DNA of 64,000 nt from Natrinema longum (GCF_017352095.1 NZ_CP071463.1:3524875-3588874); one strand, 5' to 3'; counted from the first letter of the stretch, positions 1-9,089 are shown. The notes: generated by a model not told the origin, from the letters alone. Numbers and translations: made by a program.

Positions 1-1393
1 TGAACCGAAGGGAACTCCCGTAGCTCGATTCCACCTCCTCACTGATCTCATCGATGGGGAACGTCGTCCCCTCACTATCTCGGATCACGTCCCGGACGCG
101 CTCTGCGATCTGGTTTGACGACTGTCTCGTGAAGCCGTTCAGTCGGGCCGCACAAATATAGTAGAGGATCGACTCGCGTCGTTCGCGTCCGTCGACCGAA
201 GTCGGGTCGAGCGACGGATTCCCGTTTTGATAGAGATAGTACGCGACGGGTGTGTACAGTGCCGGGCTCAGGATGTGAGCAACCGTCGGATAATAACTCT
301 CGAACAACCTGGCGAGCTGGTTCATCGTCGTTTCGAAGGTGTCCGTCAACCAGATCTCTTTGAGTTCGCGGAGCAACTCGAGGGTATAATTGTCGAATCG
401 GTACTGAATTTCGTTTTCGTTACTGGCCAACAAGACCTTTTGAACGTGTTTCGTATTGAACGGGGAGTTTCCCCCGTCGATCGACCCGTTCAGTTCGTCG
501 ACCATCGAGTGAACCTCGTCGCGAGCGTTGATCGCAGGTGGCTCCTGTTGCCAACAACTCGTCATAAGCGACAACAAGATTTCCGATCTGTTCGGTGTCA
601 CGCCCCCCTGATTTATCCGGACGAAGACGTCTCGGACTCGAGTGATGTCGTCCTCGTCTTCCGTAAAGAAGTGGAGTTTCTCGTCTTTGTGGACCGCACG
701 ATGGAGATCCTCGAAGTTTCGCTGGGCGTTCAGGACGAGGGAATCCGGATTCTTTCCGTCCGGAGCATCGGAGACCAACTCGCGAATGCGACGCTCTATC
801 TCCTGACGCTCGGAATAAAACTCGTCGCTATCGGAAATCGAGAGGATCCTGTTTACGGGATACCAGTATGCGTTCCGTGTCACCGACCGTTCAGCACGAA
901 AAGAGAAATCGTACTTGTTACCGAGTTCGGAGTCGACAGTCGTTGGGTCGGAGAGCAGATTGAGATACAGTCGTTTTTGGACCCACGAACTGGCCGTATC
1001 ACGCCGGTGGCCATGCTTTCGTTCGAAATACGATCCTTTGAGACCGATGTTCAACGCGGTGAGCCGCTGTTGCCCGTCGAGGACTAACTTGACTGGTGAC
1101 GGAAGCGGATCGTCGGATTCGTATGGCGGATTTCTATGTGTCGGTGTCGTCAGCGATGGTGGAAAGCTCGGTTCGTTAATATAGTGTGTGACGAACTGAT
1201 ACTTCGGCTGCGACTCGGCGGCGTCCGCGGAGAGATTCCACTGAAGCAACGCACCGATCGGGTAGTCCCGAAGTAACGAATCGAACAGATCCACGATGTC
1301 GTCCGTCTCCCAGACGAATTCCCGCTGAATAGCGGGGAGAAGATACGAATAATTAACGTTTTGGACGACTTCCGAGATCCGCTTCGTTTCCAT
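1..1393 (-). CDS. DUF262 domain protein (GmrS-like), C-terminus cut by window edge
   Basis: About 464 codons are open from an ATG at 1393 to the window edge without a stop, so the C-terminus is missing. Near the N-terminus the protein reads PAIQREFVWETDDIVDLF, followed about 70 residues later by LVLDGQQRLTAL and then FVRINQGGV. This is the DUF262 signature, a ParB-like nucleotide-binding and nuclease fold with a DGQQR core. DUF262 forms the GmrS half of type IV GmrSD modification-dependent restriction enzymes and occurs in many phage-defence proteins. The HNH (DUF1524) part that often follows would lie outside the window, so a full GmrSD assignment cannot be made. Base composition is richer in A+T than the core genes to the right, which fits an accessory gene. 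A TATA-like element lies 28 nt upstream of the ATG. Confidence 0.85.
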   Translation of the reverse strand, partial: METKRISEVVQNVNYSYLLPAIQREFVWETDDIVDLFDSLLRDYPIGALLQWNLSADAAESQPKYQFVTHYINEPSFPPSLTTPTHRNPPYESDDPLPSPVKLVLDGQQRLTALNIGLKGSYFERKHGHRRDTASSWVQKRLYLNLLSDPTTVDSELGNKYDFSFRAERSVTRNAYWYPVNRILSISDSDEFYSERQEIERRIRELVSDAPDGKNPDSLVLNAQRNFEDLHRAVHKDEKLHFFTEDEDDITRVRDVFVRINQGGVTPNRSEILLSLMTSCWQQEPPAINARDEVHSMVDELNGSIDGGNSPFNTKHVQKVLLASNENEIQYRFDNYTLELLRELKEIWLTDTFETTMNQLARLFESYYPTVAHILSPALYTPVAYYLYQNGNPSLDPTSVDGRERRESILYYICAARLNGFTRQSSNQIAERVRDVIRDSEGTTFPIDEISEEVESSYGSSLRF

Positions 1394-1417
1394 ACTGAGA
1401 CCAGTTCTCGATCGTTT

Positions 1418-1424
1418 GTATAAC
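1418..1424 (-). promoter_or_regulatory. TATA-like promoter of the DUF262 gene
   Basis: Read on the minus strand, GTTATAC is centred 28 nt before the ATG at 1393. This is the usual archaeal TATA distance for a leaderless transcript. It is inferred from spacing only. Confidence 0.4.
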
Positions 1425-1688
1425 TTTATCTTCAGTTGGCAGGTTTCGAATCCGTCTACCGCTGTTACTGTTGCGTACCTGACCGATTTCGATGAGGAGG
1501 GCGTTTGGCCCGGGAGGTTGGCTGCGCACTGTGAAGAGAACGAGAGCAAGTGTTACACGTACGAACACTCGGAACTCGAGTTCGTTTGATTCGTTTCGGA
1601 AGTCGGTAAACGAGGGGGCCACTCGAGGTCCGGTCAGGGATGTGTTATTTGTCTACAGTCGAGATGGAGATCCGCTTGGTACTATCTA

Positions 1689-1699
1689 GTTGGGGCAGA
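1689..1699 (+). repeat. 11-bp direct repeat of tRNA-Val 3' segment
   Basis: GTTGGGGCAGA here is identical to 2785-2795, which is the acceptor and T-arm part of the tRNA-Val gene. The two copies are 1.1 kb apart and enclose a gene remnant and a small membrane protein gene. It could be a leftover of an attachment site, but 11 bp is short. Confidence 0.35.
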
Positions 1700-1706
1700 G
1701 CAGTAA

Positions 1707-1936
1707 GCGAGACCGTTGAGTTACTTTCGACTGCTGTTCGCATACCTGCTCAGCAAGTGCTATGAGGGTGATTTAGGAGAACTTTGGGGGCGAGCGGAGC
1801 GGTGTTTAGGGACGGTGGAAAACGAGGCGGTACGATTGTGTGTCCATGCCAACGATCCACCGCCGTAGCGGGTGTGGAGACTGAATCGATTCGAGGGTTG
1901 TACAGCGACGCCGCGACCGCTAACGAAACTGAATAG
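1707..1936 (+). pseudogene. Decayed C-terminal gene fragment with a frameshift
   Basis: From just after a TAA at 1704 the plus strand reads as protein-like sequence (FRLLFAYLLSKCYEGDLGEL, then RAERCLGTVENEAVRLCVHA) for about 53 codons and hits TAG at 1866. In the +2 frame from 1865 it continues (VAGVETESIRGLYSD) to TAG at 1934. Restoring one base in the G run near 1865 joins the two into a continuous tail of about 77 residues. There is no start codon in a sensible position, so this is the 3' end of a former gene. I do not recognise the family; a transposase or other island gene is possible. Confidence 0.4.
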
Positions 1937-2532
1937 TCAGCTACACCGACCTAGACTCTCTTTCGAATACTGTCTCTATTGTTTATATATAAAATCCTCC
2001 AGCGGCTCGGGCGACCGTTTAGAAGTGGTTCACAGAACTGCTCTACAGTCGGGCGATGAACGATTGGCGGATCACGTTTCGGGCGACGAAACCCGCGATC
2101 TGATTTACTGATGAAACTAGTGTACGAACATCCTAATTGGTCATGGCATAAGCGAATCAGCCCTATACAACGCTCGAACGAGCTTTAACAACGGATCTCG
2201 ATCAGTCGTCTCTCACTGAACGCAGTGGGAACTACGACGGTAACGACGCTGTGTCTCTCGTTGATGGTTCACAGCCCGTACACGCTGGATGTTATCGCTG
2301 TACTTCGATTGCAGAGACGAACAGCCTGGAGACGGAACACCGCTGAACATATCTTTATAGAAATAATATGATGAACATACCATTACCCAAATATTTTTGC
2401 TAACACCGCACCGGAAACAGCCGATGAGTGGGTCAGGGCGGTTAACTTCGCAGGGAATCGCCGTATTTGAACAGTATCCGAGACGTATCGTGCGTACATT
2501 TACCACCGTACACGTCCAACAATACGGCGGAT
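1937..2532. other. AT-richer intergenic region, no supported gene
   Basis: Nearly 600 bases with several A/T-rich tracts (for example around 1980-1995 and 2340-2400) and no open frame that looks like a real protein on either strand. Together with the flanking remnant it looks like decayed accessory DNA. Confidence 0.5.
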
Positions 2533-2721
2533 ATGTCGTCCAGGTATCCGGACCAATCGTCCCTGGTCACTGCATTCGGCCTCATCGTTGCCATGGTCGC
2601 AGTTGTGGGCACGCAGGTCTTTGGCTGGGAGTGGGGAGCAAGTCAACTCGCTCCGACGATCATCGGCGTCGTCGTTGCTGGAATCGCAGTCGTGGTTATT
2701 GCGAGGCGACTAATAAGGTAA
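2533..2721 (+). CDS. Small two-helix membrane protein
   Basis: A 62-residue protein starting MSSRYPDQSSL. Two hydrophobic segments follow, roughly residues 12-30 (LVTAFGLIVAMVAVVG) and 38-58 (APTIIGVVVAGIAVVVIARR), ending in positively charged residues. The ATG at 2533 is preferred over an upstream TTG at 2467 because the extra N-terminal residues are not protein-like. The layout is a helical hairpin in the membrane. No family is recognised. It lies between a gene-poor accessory stretch and the tRNA-Val gene. Confidence 0.55.
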   Translation: MSSRYPDQSSLVTAFGLIVAMVAVVGTQVFGWEWGASQLAPTIIGVVVAGIAVVVIARRLIR

Positions 2722-2782
2722 ACCGGCAGTGCCATTCCGTTCCCTGGTAGTTTACTACGTTACGAGGAACAAAGCGACGAGT

Positions 2783-2856
2783 GGGTTGGGGCAGATTTGA
2801 ACTGCCGACTTCCTCCGTGTGAAGGAGGTATCATAACCGGACTAGATCACCAACCC
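2783..2856 (-). tRNA. tRNA-Val(CAC)
   Basis: Read on the minus strand, the 74 bases fold as a tRNA. The acceptor stem is GGGTTGG pairing with CCAACCC. The anticodon stem CCTCC/GGAGG holds the loop TTCACAC, giving anticodon CAC for codon GUG. The T-loop TTCAAAT is flanked by a GC-rich stem. CCA is not encoded. The 3' end faces the accessory flank at 1-2.78 kb, the side on which tRNA-targeting integrases normally insert. Confidence 0.93.
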
Positions 2857-2896
2857 GCACGAGGTGCTTCCCGTGCGGTCAACTTAAGGCTTCCTT

Positions 2897-3169
2897 TCAC
2901 CGATCGTCGTCCGATTCGCTCGAGCGACCCGCACCCACCCGCTCACGCAGCGACCCGACCGTCCGGCGGGTCCGCGTCGTCGCTCGCGTCTCGAGTGCGG
3001 TCACGGCCGCCAGGACGCCGTCGACGCGGCTGGGGGCGGGTTCCGGCTCTCGGCCGAGAAGGGTTCGAACGCGAGCCACGGGAGCGGCGAGGGATTCGGA
3101 CACGCCGAGGCGGGCGTGGTCGGCGGCGCGGGTGAGGTAGTATCGGCTGTCGTCGAAGTGTTTGTTCAT
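2897..3169 (-). CDS. Conserved haloarchaeal small protein (DUF7553-like)
   Basis: A 90-residue acidic protein starting MNKHFDDSRYYLTRAADHAR, a form I associate with short haloarchaeal proteins annotated as DUF7553. The N-terminal 40 residues look helical. The C-terminus is rich in Arg, Ser and Asp and probably disordered. No function is known. It is encoded just past the tRNA-Val 5' end, on the same strand. Confidence 0.65.
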   Translation of the reverse strand: MNKHFDDSRYYLTRAADHARLGVSESLAAPVARVRTLLGREPEPAPSRVDGVLAAVTALETRATTRTRRTVGSLRERVGAGRSSESDDDR

Positions 3170-3329
3170 GTGAGTCTCTCCCGTAGAGAGGTCGGCTGCG
3201 AATATAGTTCTTTCGCAGACAACAGAATAGGGCTTTCCAGACGCGATCCAGCGCGGCGGACGAGTGTCGCCGGCGGATCATCCGCCACACGAGCGATTAA
3301 CGTGGGAGGGCACACGAGATCGAGTGAAG

Positions 3330-5099
3330 ATGAACGAGTTACAGCCGATCGCCCTCGAGAGCGAGGGCGCGACCGCGGATCTGGTCGTCGAGGGTGGACG
3401 GGTCTACTGCTCGAACCGCCGAGAGTTCCTCGAGCGCGACGTCGCGGTCGTCGGTGACCGGATCGCTGCGTTGCCCGAGGACGCGGGTTCGGTCACGGGG
3501 CCCGACACGACGGTCGTCTCGGCGGCCGATCGCGTCGTCTTGCCGGGACTGATCGACGCCCACACGCACGCGGACATCCAGCTGATTTTCGATCGCGCGG
3601 TCCCGGAACTGCTCGCGACCGGGACGACCGCGATCGTCACCGAGAGCTCCGGGCTGGGGCTGCTGTTCGGAAGCCGTGGGGTCGAGACGTTCCTCGAGCG
3701 GACCGCCGACTGTCCGATTTCGACCTACGTGACGCTGCCGCCGCAGGCCTTCGTCGATACGTTCGAGCCGGCGACCGGCTCCCCCGCCGAACTCGAGGCG
3801 CTCTCGAGCCTGCTCGAGCGCGAGCGGGTCGTCGGCGTCGGCGAGATCGACTGGATCCACGTCGTCGGGCAGGATGCGCCGATCGAGCGCCTCTACGAGC
3901 GCGCCCGCGAGAAAAACGCCGCGATCGTCGGACACGGTGCGGGCTGTCGCGGTGACTCGCTGCGGGCGTTCGCGACCGTCGTGGACAACGACCACGAGGC
4001 GATTTCGGCCGCCGGAATCCGTGAACGCGCCGAGAACGGGATCCACGTGGTCGGGCGCTGTGGCTCGATCCGCGACGACCTCGCGGCACTTATCGAGGCG
4101 TATCCGGCGCTCGATCCGGGGAGCGTCTCCCTCTCGACCGACGGCGTCTGGCCGGGCGATCTGCTCGAGGGCGTTGGCATGGCCGAACTCGTCCGCCGGC
4201 TGATCGATGCCGGGGTGGAGCCGGCCGACGCGATCGACGCCGCGACCCGGAACACGGCGGAGCAGTTCGGACTCGCGAACCGGGGCATCGTCGCACCGGG
4301 GGCCGTCGCCGATCTCGTCGTCGTCGACGACCTCGAGACGATGGCCGTCGAAACGGTCTGTGCGGAAGGCGAGGTCGTCGTCGCCGACGGCGATCCGCTC
4401 GTCGAGGCCAGAACCGATCCGTACCCGGAGTACGTCTACGACACCGTTTCGGTCGCGCTCGAACGCGAGCGGTTCACCGCACCGCTCGAGGCGGCCCCGG
4501 ACGGGACGGTTCGTGCGATGACGGCCGATAGTGGCCTCGTGACGACCGAAACGACCGTCGATGCCGGTATCGTCGATGCCGGCGACGGCAGGGAGCCGCG
4601 GCTCGGTCCCGACCCGCACAACGACGTCCTCACCGCGACGCTGCTCGACCGGGATCCGGCGACCGATGACCGCGGCTTTACCGGCTTTCTCACCGGCTAC
4701 GGTCTCGAATCGGGGGCGATCGCGACGACCGGAACCTGGGAGAGCCCCGGGCTGGTGACCGTCGCCGCCGACACCGACGATGCCGTCGTCGCTGCCGACC
4801 GGGTCGCGTCGATGGGCGGTGGGTTTGCGGTCGCTCGTGACGGCGAGGTGGTGGCGGATCTCGCGATGCCGATCGCCGCGACCGCCGCCGAACTGGCCCC
4901 GGAGACGTTCGCGACAGAGTTCGACCTGCTCGAGGACGCCCTTCGCGAGGGCGGCGTCGACATCGACCGTCCGCTGTTGACCGTCCAGACGCTGACGTTC
5001 CCCGGCGTCCCGGCGGTGAAGCTCACGCCGTCGGGCTACGCGAACGTCCGTGGCCGGTCGGTCGTCGGCCTCGAGCCCGATCCGGCCCGTCCCGACTGA
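3330..5099 (+). CDS. ade: Adenine deaminase
   Basis: A 589-residue amidohydrolase-superfamily enzyme expected to deaminate adenine to hypoxanthine in purine salvage. It has the metal-binding motif GLIDAHTHAD at about residue 75, a TES motif about 30 residues later, a conserved STDGVWPGDLL segment, and GAVADLVVVDD at the end of the barrel. The C-terminal domain carries GGGFAVARDGEV and ends with LTVQTLTFPGVPAVKLTPSG, the typical adenine deaminase tail. The ATG at 3330 is chosen because the residues encoded upstream of it do not resemble the family. A purine permease of AzgA type (51907) and three pur genes are elsewhere in the window. An unusual amidohydrolase specificity cannot be excluded. 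Confidence 0.8.
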   Translation: MNELQPIALESEGATADLVVEGGRVYCSNRREFLERDVAVVGDRIAALPEDAGSVTGPDTTVVSAADRVVLPGLIDAHTHADIQLIFDRAVPELLATGTTAIVTESSGLGLLFGSRGVETFLERTADCPISTYVTLPPQAFVDTFEPATGSPAELEALSSLLERERVVGVGEIDWIHVVGQDAPIERLYERAREKNAAIVGHGAGCRGDSLRAFATVVDNDHEAISAAGIRERAENGIHVVGRCGSIRDDLAALIEAYPALDPGSVSLSTDGVWPGDLLEGVGMAELVRRLIDAGVEPADAIDAATRNTAEQFGLANRGIVAPGAVADLVVVDDLETMAVETVCAEGEVVVADGDPLVEARTDPYPEYVYDTVSVALERERFTAPLEAAPDGTVRAMTADSGLVTTETTVDAGIVDAGDGREPRLGPDPHNDVLTATLLDRDPATDDRGFTGFLTGYGLESGAIATTGTWESPGLVTVAADTDDAVVAADRVASMGGGFAVARDGEVVADLAMPIAATAAELAPETFATEFDLLEDALREGGVDIDRPLLTVQTLTFPGVPAVKLTPSGYANVRGRSVVGLEPDPARPD

Positions 5100-5178
5100 C
5101 TGGCCCGAACTGCAACAACTATTACAGAAATTTCACCAGCCAACGATGTGCGTACACGCGGTGAACGGGCCGGAGAAA

Positions 5179-5217
5179 CTCTTAACAATGGTAATGCGGT
5201 GTCGGTGGAATTAAGAG
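5179..5217 (+). promoter_or_regulatory. Inverted repeat upstream of the beta-oxidation gene
   Basis: CTCTTAA (5179-5185) and TTAAGAG (5211-5217) form a perfect 7-bp inverted repeat with 25 bases between, ending 22 bases before the ATG at 5240. It overlaps where the core promoter should be, so it may be an operator or simply TATA-like sequence. Confidence 0.35.
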
Positions 5218-5239
5218 ACTCCCGACCGACGACACGACC

Positions 5240-7192
5240 ATGTCACTCGAAAGCATTGACCGTGTTGCGGTGCTGGGCGCGGGGAACATGGGGCACGGAA
5301 TTACGGAAGTCACGGCAATGGCCGGCTACGACGTCACGATGCGGGACATCAAAGACGAGTTCGTCGAGGACGGCTACGAGTCGATCAAGTGGAGCCTCGA
5401 GAAACTCGAGGAGAAGGAGATGATCGACGAGTCGGCCGAGGAGGTCCTCTCGCGGATCGACACGACGACGGATCTCGAAGAGGCCGTCGCCGACGCCGAC
5501 CTCGTCATCGAGGCCGCACCCGAAGAGCTCGACCTGAAACACGAGATCTTCACGGACCTCGAGGAGTACACCAGCGGCGACACGCTGCTGGCGACGAATA
5601 CCTCGAGCCTGCCGATCTCGGACATCGCGGAGGCCGTCGACACGCCCGAGCGCGTGCTCGGTCTGCACTTCTTCAACCCGCCGGTGAAGATGGACCTCGT
5701 CGAAGTCATCTACGGCGAGGACACCAGCGACGAGGCCGCCGAGGCCGGCTACGAGTGGGTCGAGTCGATCGGCAAGACGCCGATCTACGTCCGCAAGGAC
5801 GTTCGTGGCTTCGTCGTCAACACCATCGTCGGACCCTTCGGCGGCGAACCCGCCTTTATGGTCTCGAACGACGAGGCGACGATCCGCGAGGCCGACGCGA
5901 CGATGGCCCACGAGCGGGGCTACCCGATGGGGCCGTTCGAACTCGGCGACCTCACTGGTATCGACGTCGGCTACCACGTCCGCAAGGAGGGCGACAGCCC
6001 GATCCCGCCGATCACCGAGGAGAAAGTCGAGGCCGGTGACCTCGGCCAGAAGACCGGCAAGGGCTTCTACGACTACGAGGACGGCGACGGTGCCGACTAC
6101 GAACCCGAGGACGCGGGCGACTTCGACTGGCTCCGCGTCGAGGCCCGTATGATCAACCGCGCGGCCTTCCTCGTCGGCGAGGGCGTCGCGACCCCCGAAG
6201 AAGTCGACACCGGCGTCCAGCTCGGGCTGGGCTTCCCCGAGGGCATCTGCCGACGCGGCGACAAGATCGGCCTCGAGACGGTCCTCGAGAAACTCGAGAC
6301 GCTCTACGAGGAGACGGGCGCGGACCGGTTCGAGCCCCATCCCTACCTCGAGGAACTCGTCGAGGAGGGCAAGACCGGAGAGGAGGCCGGCGCTGGCTTC
6401 TACGACTACGGCGACGACGAACTCGGTCCCTACCACGACCTGAACTACGAGCTCGAGGACGGCGTCTTGCAGGTCGAACTCGACCGACCGTCCCGGATGA
6501 ACGCGCTGTCGGAGGATCTGCTCTCCGAGATCGACGACCTGTTCTCCTCGGTCGATACCGACGAGGTACGGGTCGCGACGATCGAGGGATCGGGCGACCG
6601 GGCGTTCAGCGCCGGTGCGGACATCTCCGGATTCGCGGATACGGCTCCGACCGATATGATGGACGTCACGCCCGGCTTCGAGACGGTCAACGAGTTCCCC
6701 CGGCCCGTCCTCGCGAAGATCGACGGCTTCTGTCTCGGCGGCGGCTTGGAGCTCGCGTTAGCCTGTGACCTGCGGATCGCGACCGAGCGCTCGTCGTTCG
6801 GTGCGCCCGAGATCGGCCTCGGACTGATCCCCGGCGGCGGCGGCACGCAGCGGCTCACCCGGATCCTCGGGGAGACCCGCGCGAAGGAACTCGTCTTCCG
6901 TGGCAACCACATCGACGCCGACCGCGCGGAGGACTGGGGTCTTATCAACCGCTCCGTCGAGCGAGAGGACTTCGACGACACCGTCGGCGAGTTCCTCGAC
7001 GACCTCCGTTCGGGCCCGCCGATCGGTCTCAAGGTCGCCAAGAAGGTCATGAACGAGGGGCAAGACGCCAGCCTCGACGCCGCACTGGTCATGGAGAGCC
7101 AGGGCTTTGGCCTCCTCTCGAGCACCGACGACGTGCTGGAAGGGACCGCCGCGTTCGCCGAGGACCGCGAGCCCGAGTTCGAGGGCAAGTAA
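5240..7192 (+). CDS. 3-hydroxyacyl-CoA dehydrogenase / enoyl-CoA hydratase fusion
   Basis: A 650-residue bifunctional fatty-acid oxidation enzyme. The N-terminal half is the NAD-binding dehydrogenase, with GAGNMG at residues 13-18, LATNTSSLPISDIA and GLHFFNPP, then the C-terminal dehydrogenase lobes with GFVVNTI. From about residue 395 an enoyl-CoA hydratase (crotonase) domain follows, with the oxyanion-hole segments FSAGADISGF and GGGLELALACDLRIA and the GAPEIGLGLIPGGGGTQRL stretch. The order dehydrogenase then hydratase is the usual haloarchaeal arrangement. The thioesterase-fold gene at 7194 begins one base after this stop codon, so the two are probably co-transcribed and translationally coupled. 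Confidence 0.93.
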   Translation: MSLESIDRVAVLGAGNMGHGITEVTAMAGYDVTMRDIKDEFVEDGYESIKWSLEKLEEKEMIDESAEEVLSRIDTTTDLEEAVADADLVIEAAPEELDLKHEIFTDLEEYTSGDTLLATNTSSLPISDIAEAVDTPERVLGLHFFNPPVKMDLVEVIYGEDTSDEAAEAGYEWVESIGKTPIYVRKDVRGFVVNTIVGPFGGEPAFMVSNDEATIREADATMAHERGYPMGPFELGDLTGIDVGYHVRKEGDSPIPPITEEKVEAGDLGQKTGKGFYDYEDGDGADYEPEDAGDFDWLRVEARMINRAAFLVGEGVATPEEVDTGVQLGLGFPEGICRRGDKIGLETVLEKLETLYEETGADRFEPHPYLEELVEEGKTGEEAGAGFYDYGDDELGPYHDLNYELEDGVLQVELDRPSRMNALSEDLLSEIDDLFSSVDTDEVRVATIEGSGDRAFSAGADISGFADTAPTDMMDVTPGFETVNEFPRPVLAKIDGFCLGGGLELALACDLRIATERSSFGAPEIGLGLIPGGGGTQRLTRILGETRAKELVFRGNHIDADRAEDWGLINRSVEREDFDDTVGEFLDDLRSGPPIGLKVAKKVMNEGQDASLDAALVMESQGFGLLSSTDDVLEGTAAFAEDREPEFEGK

Positions 7193-7193
7193 G

Positions 7194-7649
7194 ATGACCG
7201 ACGGACCGGCGGACGCATCGGGCTGGCCGGAGTGGGAGTCGTTCGTCCAGCGTCACGGCTACCTGTCGTGGCTCGACCTCGAGGTCGAACACCTCGAGGA
7301 CGGACGAGCAGTCCTGGTGATCGAACAGGACGAGGACTTCGAGAACCCGGTCGGCAACGACGGACACGATCCGGTCCACGGTGGCATCGTCGCGACGCTG
7401 ATCGATACCTCGAGCGCGTTCGCTCTGCGGACGACGTTCGAGAATCCCGCCGATGCGTTCCTGACGACGACCGACCTCAACGTCTCCTATCTGCGACCGG
7501 CGACTGGCGACCTGCGAGCCGAAGCCGAGGTGCTCCGGGCCGGCGGTTCGACCGGCGTCACCGACGTCACCGTCAGCGGCGCGGACGGCGAGGCCGCCGT
7601 CGGTCGCACTACCTACCGCTTGTTCCGCGATGGGATCGGGGAGGAGTGA
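7194..7649 (+). CDS. PaaI-family hotdog thioesterase
   Basis: A 151-residue single hotdog-fold protein. The motif HGGIVATLIDTSSAFAL, beginning at residue 62, is the classic PaaI/YdiI signature, and TTDLNVSYLRPA is the central strand. It likely hydrolyses an acyl-CoA formed in the pathway of the upstream gene. The start ATG at 7194 lies one base after the TAA of the beta-oxidation fusion gene, which points to one operon. The natural acyl-CoA is unknown. Confidence 0.87.
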   Translation: MTDGPADASGWPEWESFVQRHGYLSWLDLEVEHLEDGRAVLVIEQDEDFENPVGNDGHDPVHGGIVATLIDTSSAFALRTTFENPADAFLTTTDLNVSYLRPATGDLRAEAEVLRAGGSTGVTDVTVSGADGEAAVGRTTYRLFRDGIGEE

Positions 7650-7682
7650 CCGCTCGGGTCCGACTCGAGGATCACGAGTCGG

Positions 7683-8204
7683 TCACTCCTCCTGATCGTC
7701 GCCGAGCTCTTCGAAGATCCGTGGGTCGGTCTGGAACTTGAGGACGTTGTGGACCGCCGAATTTCGAATGTTCGCGATGACCGTTCCGTAATCCCGATAA
7801 CAGTCGTGGATCCACTTGGAGATCTCTTCGCGGTCCCGAAACATCATCACCGTTTTCCACTGGTACTCCCCGTCCGAGAGGAAGAAAAACAGGGTGTGTT
7901 TGTCCGCCTTGACGTACTCCATGGCGTCGCGCCAGTTGTCGGCGAAGTGTTCGGGGTTGAACTTGAATTCGAACAGCGCGAAGATGTAGTACTCCTCGTT
8001 CGGGATGATCGCCTCGCGGAAGACGCCCTCGTCGCGCATCCGCCGGATCGACTCGCTGACGGTGACGTGGGAGACGTCGATGTCGTATTCGGACTCGAGT
8101 ACTTGCGTCAGTTCGCGCGAGGACAACTGCGGATCGTTCGAGAGTTCGCTGAGGATCGCGATATCGCGATCTTTGAATTCCCAGTTCGGTGATTCGTCGC
8201 TCAT
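7683..8204 (-). CDS. Winged-helix (Lrp/AsnC-like) transcriptional regulator
   Basis: A 173-residue protein. The N-terminal winged helix (FKDRDIAILSELSNDPQLSS, then VSHVTVSESIRRMRDEGVF) is Lrp-like. The C-terminal part (residues 75-160) is an alpha/beta domain that differs from a standard RAM domain and may bind an effector. It is convergent with the thioesterase gene, so it may regulate the beta-oxidation genes, the hydrolase gene upstream on its own strand, or itself. The ligand is unknown. Confidence 0.75.
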   Translation of the reverse strand: MSDESPNWEFKDRDIAILSELSNDPQLSSRELTQVLESEYDIDVSHVTVSESIRRMRDEGVFREAIIPNEEYYIFALFEFKFNPEHFADNWRDAMEYVKADKHTLFFFLSDGEYQWKTVMMFRDREEISKWIHDCYRDYGTVIANIRNSAVHNVLKFQTDPRIFEELGDDQEE

Positions 8205-8234
8205 ACTAGCTGTAATTCCATCGTATACATGGTT

Positions 8235-9089
8235 TTATGTGTTCGATTCGGTCAAAAACTCGCCGAGGCGGTCGGCGTACGCGTCCGATTGGTCCTCGGG
8301 AACCCAGTGGTAGGCCTCCGACAGCGGCGCGAGTTCGGCCGCCGGAATGTCTGTGGCCAGTTGCTCGGCGTAGTCGTAGGGTTGCATCACGTCGTCTTCG
8401 CCCCACAACAGCAGCGTCTCTGCGGTGATCGCGCCGTAGTCGATCTCCATCGTGTGGTTCGTGTTCGTCGAGACTGCATTGCGAACGAGTGACACGTGGC
8501 CCTCGTCGGTGAGCCACGGTGCTTTCATTCCCGCGATGAATTCGGGATCGGCCTCACCGTACGCCCCCTCGACGAACGCCGCGTCGAGTCGCCCTTCGAG
8601 TTCCTCACGCCCTATCTCGGCGGTCGACGGCAGTCCCAGGTTCGAGACGAACTCGACCGGCCAGGAGTCGTAACAGACCGCGTTCGAGAGGACGAGCTGA
8701 TCGACCATCTCGGGATTGTGTGCGGCAAATCGCAGGGCGACGCCGCCACCGATGTCGTGGGCGACCAGTGCGATCCGATCGACATCGAGATCCGCGAGCA
8801 GGGCCTCGAGCATCGCCTCTTGGGCGCGAATCGAGCGATCGAAGCCGTCGTGCATCGCGGAGTTGCCGTAGCCGACCAGATCCGGTGCGATCGTGCGTCG
8901 ATCGTCGGCGATCGCGGGGACGATATCGCGCCAGAGGAACGACCACGTCGGGATGCCGTGGACGAAGACCACCGGCGGCCCGTCGCTCTCGTCGGGGCCG
9001 TCCTCGTAGTAGGCCACCTCGAGGTCGTGGCCGTCGACCGCGACCGTCGTCGACGATTGTCGCTCGCTCCACGTCTCGTGATCGACCAT
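8235..9089 (-). CDS. Alpha/beta hydrolase, haloalkane dehalogenase/epoxide hydrolase type
   Basis: A 284-residue alpha/beta-fold hydrolase. HGIPTWSFLWRDIVPA is the oxyanion-hole region. The nucleophile elbow reads LVAHDIGGGVAL, so the nucleophile is Asp rather than Ser, as in haloalkane dehalogenases and epoxide hydrolases. A C-terminal Asp lies in GEDDVMQPYDYA, and the catalytic His candidate in SEAYHWVPED is near residue 265. It lies 31 bases downstream of the regulator gene at 7683 when read on the minus strand in reverse order (hydrolase first, then regulator). Substrate specificity cannot be read from the sequence. Confidence 0.82.
   Translation of the reverse strand: MVDHETWSERQSSTTVAVDGHDLEVAYYEDGPDESDGPPVVFVHGIPTWSFLWRDIVPAIADDRRTIAPDLVGYGNSAMHDGFDRSIRAQEAMLEALLADLDVDRIALVAHDIGGGVALRFAAHNPEMVDQLVLSNAVCYDSWPVEFVSNLGLPSTAEIGREELEGRLDAAFVEGAYGEADPEFIAGMKAPWLTDEGHVSLVRNAVSTNTNHTMEIDYGAITAETLLLWGEDDVMQPYDYAEQLATDIPAAELAPLSEAYHWVPEDQSDAYADRLGEFLTESNT

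Larger units (their letters stand above)
1394..1706. other. Intergenic stretch, no supported gene
   Basis: Apart from the promoter of the DUF262 gene, I see no convincing coding sequence. Short open frames exist on both strands but have no recognisable motif or haloarchaeal codon pattern. An 11-base match to the 3' part of the tRNA-Val gene lies at 1689-1699. Confidence 0.5.

Noticed and set aside
227..1087. 286-codon open frame on plus at the left edge
   Set aside because: It is the antisense of the DUF262 gene, which runs off the window edge and has strong family motifs.
1353..1689. Short open frames of 65-89 codons on both strands
   Set aside because: No conserved motif, no codon bias like neighbouring genes, and overlapping each other on opposite strands.
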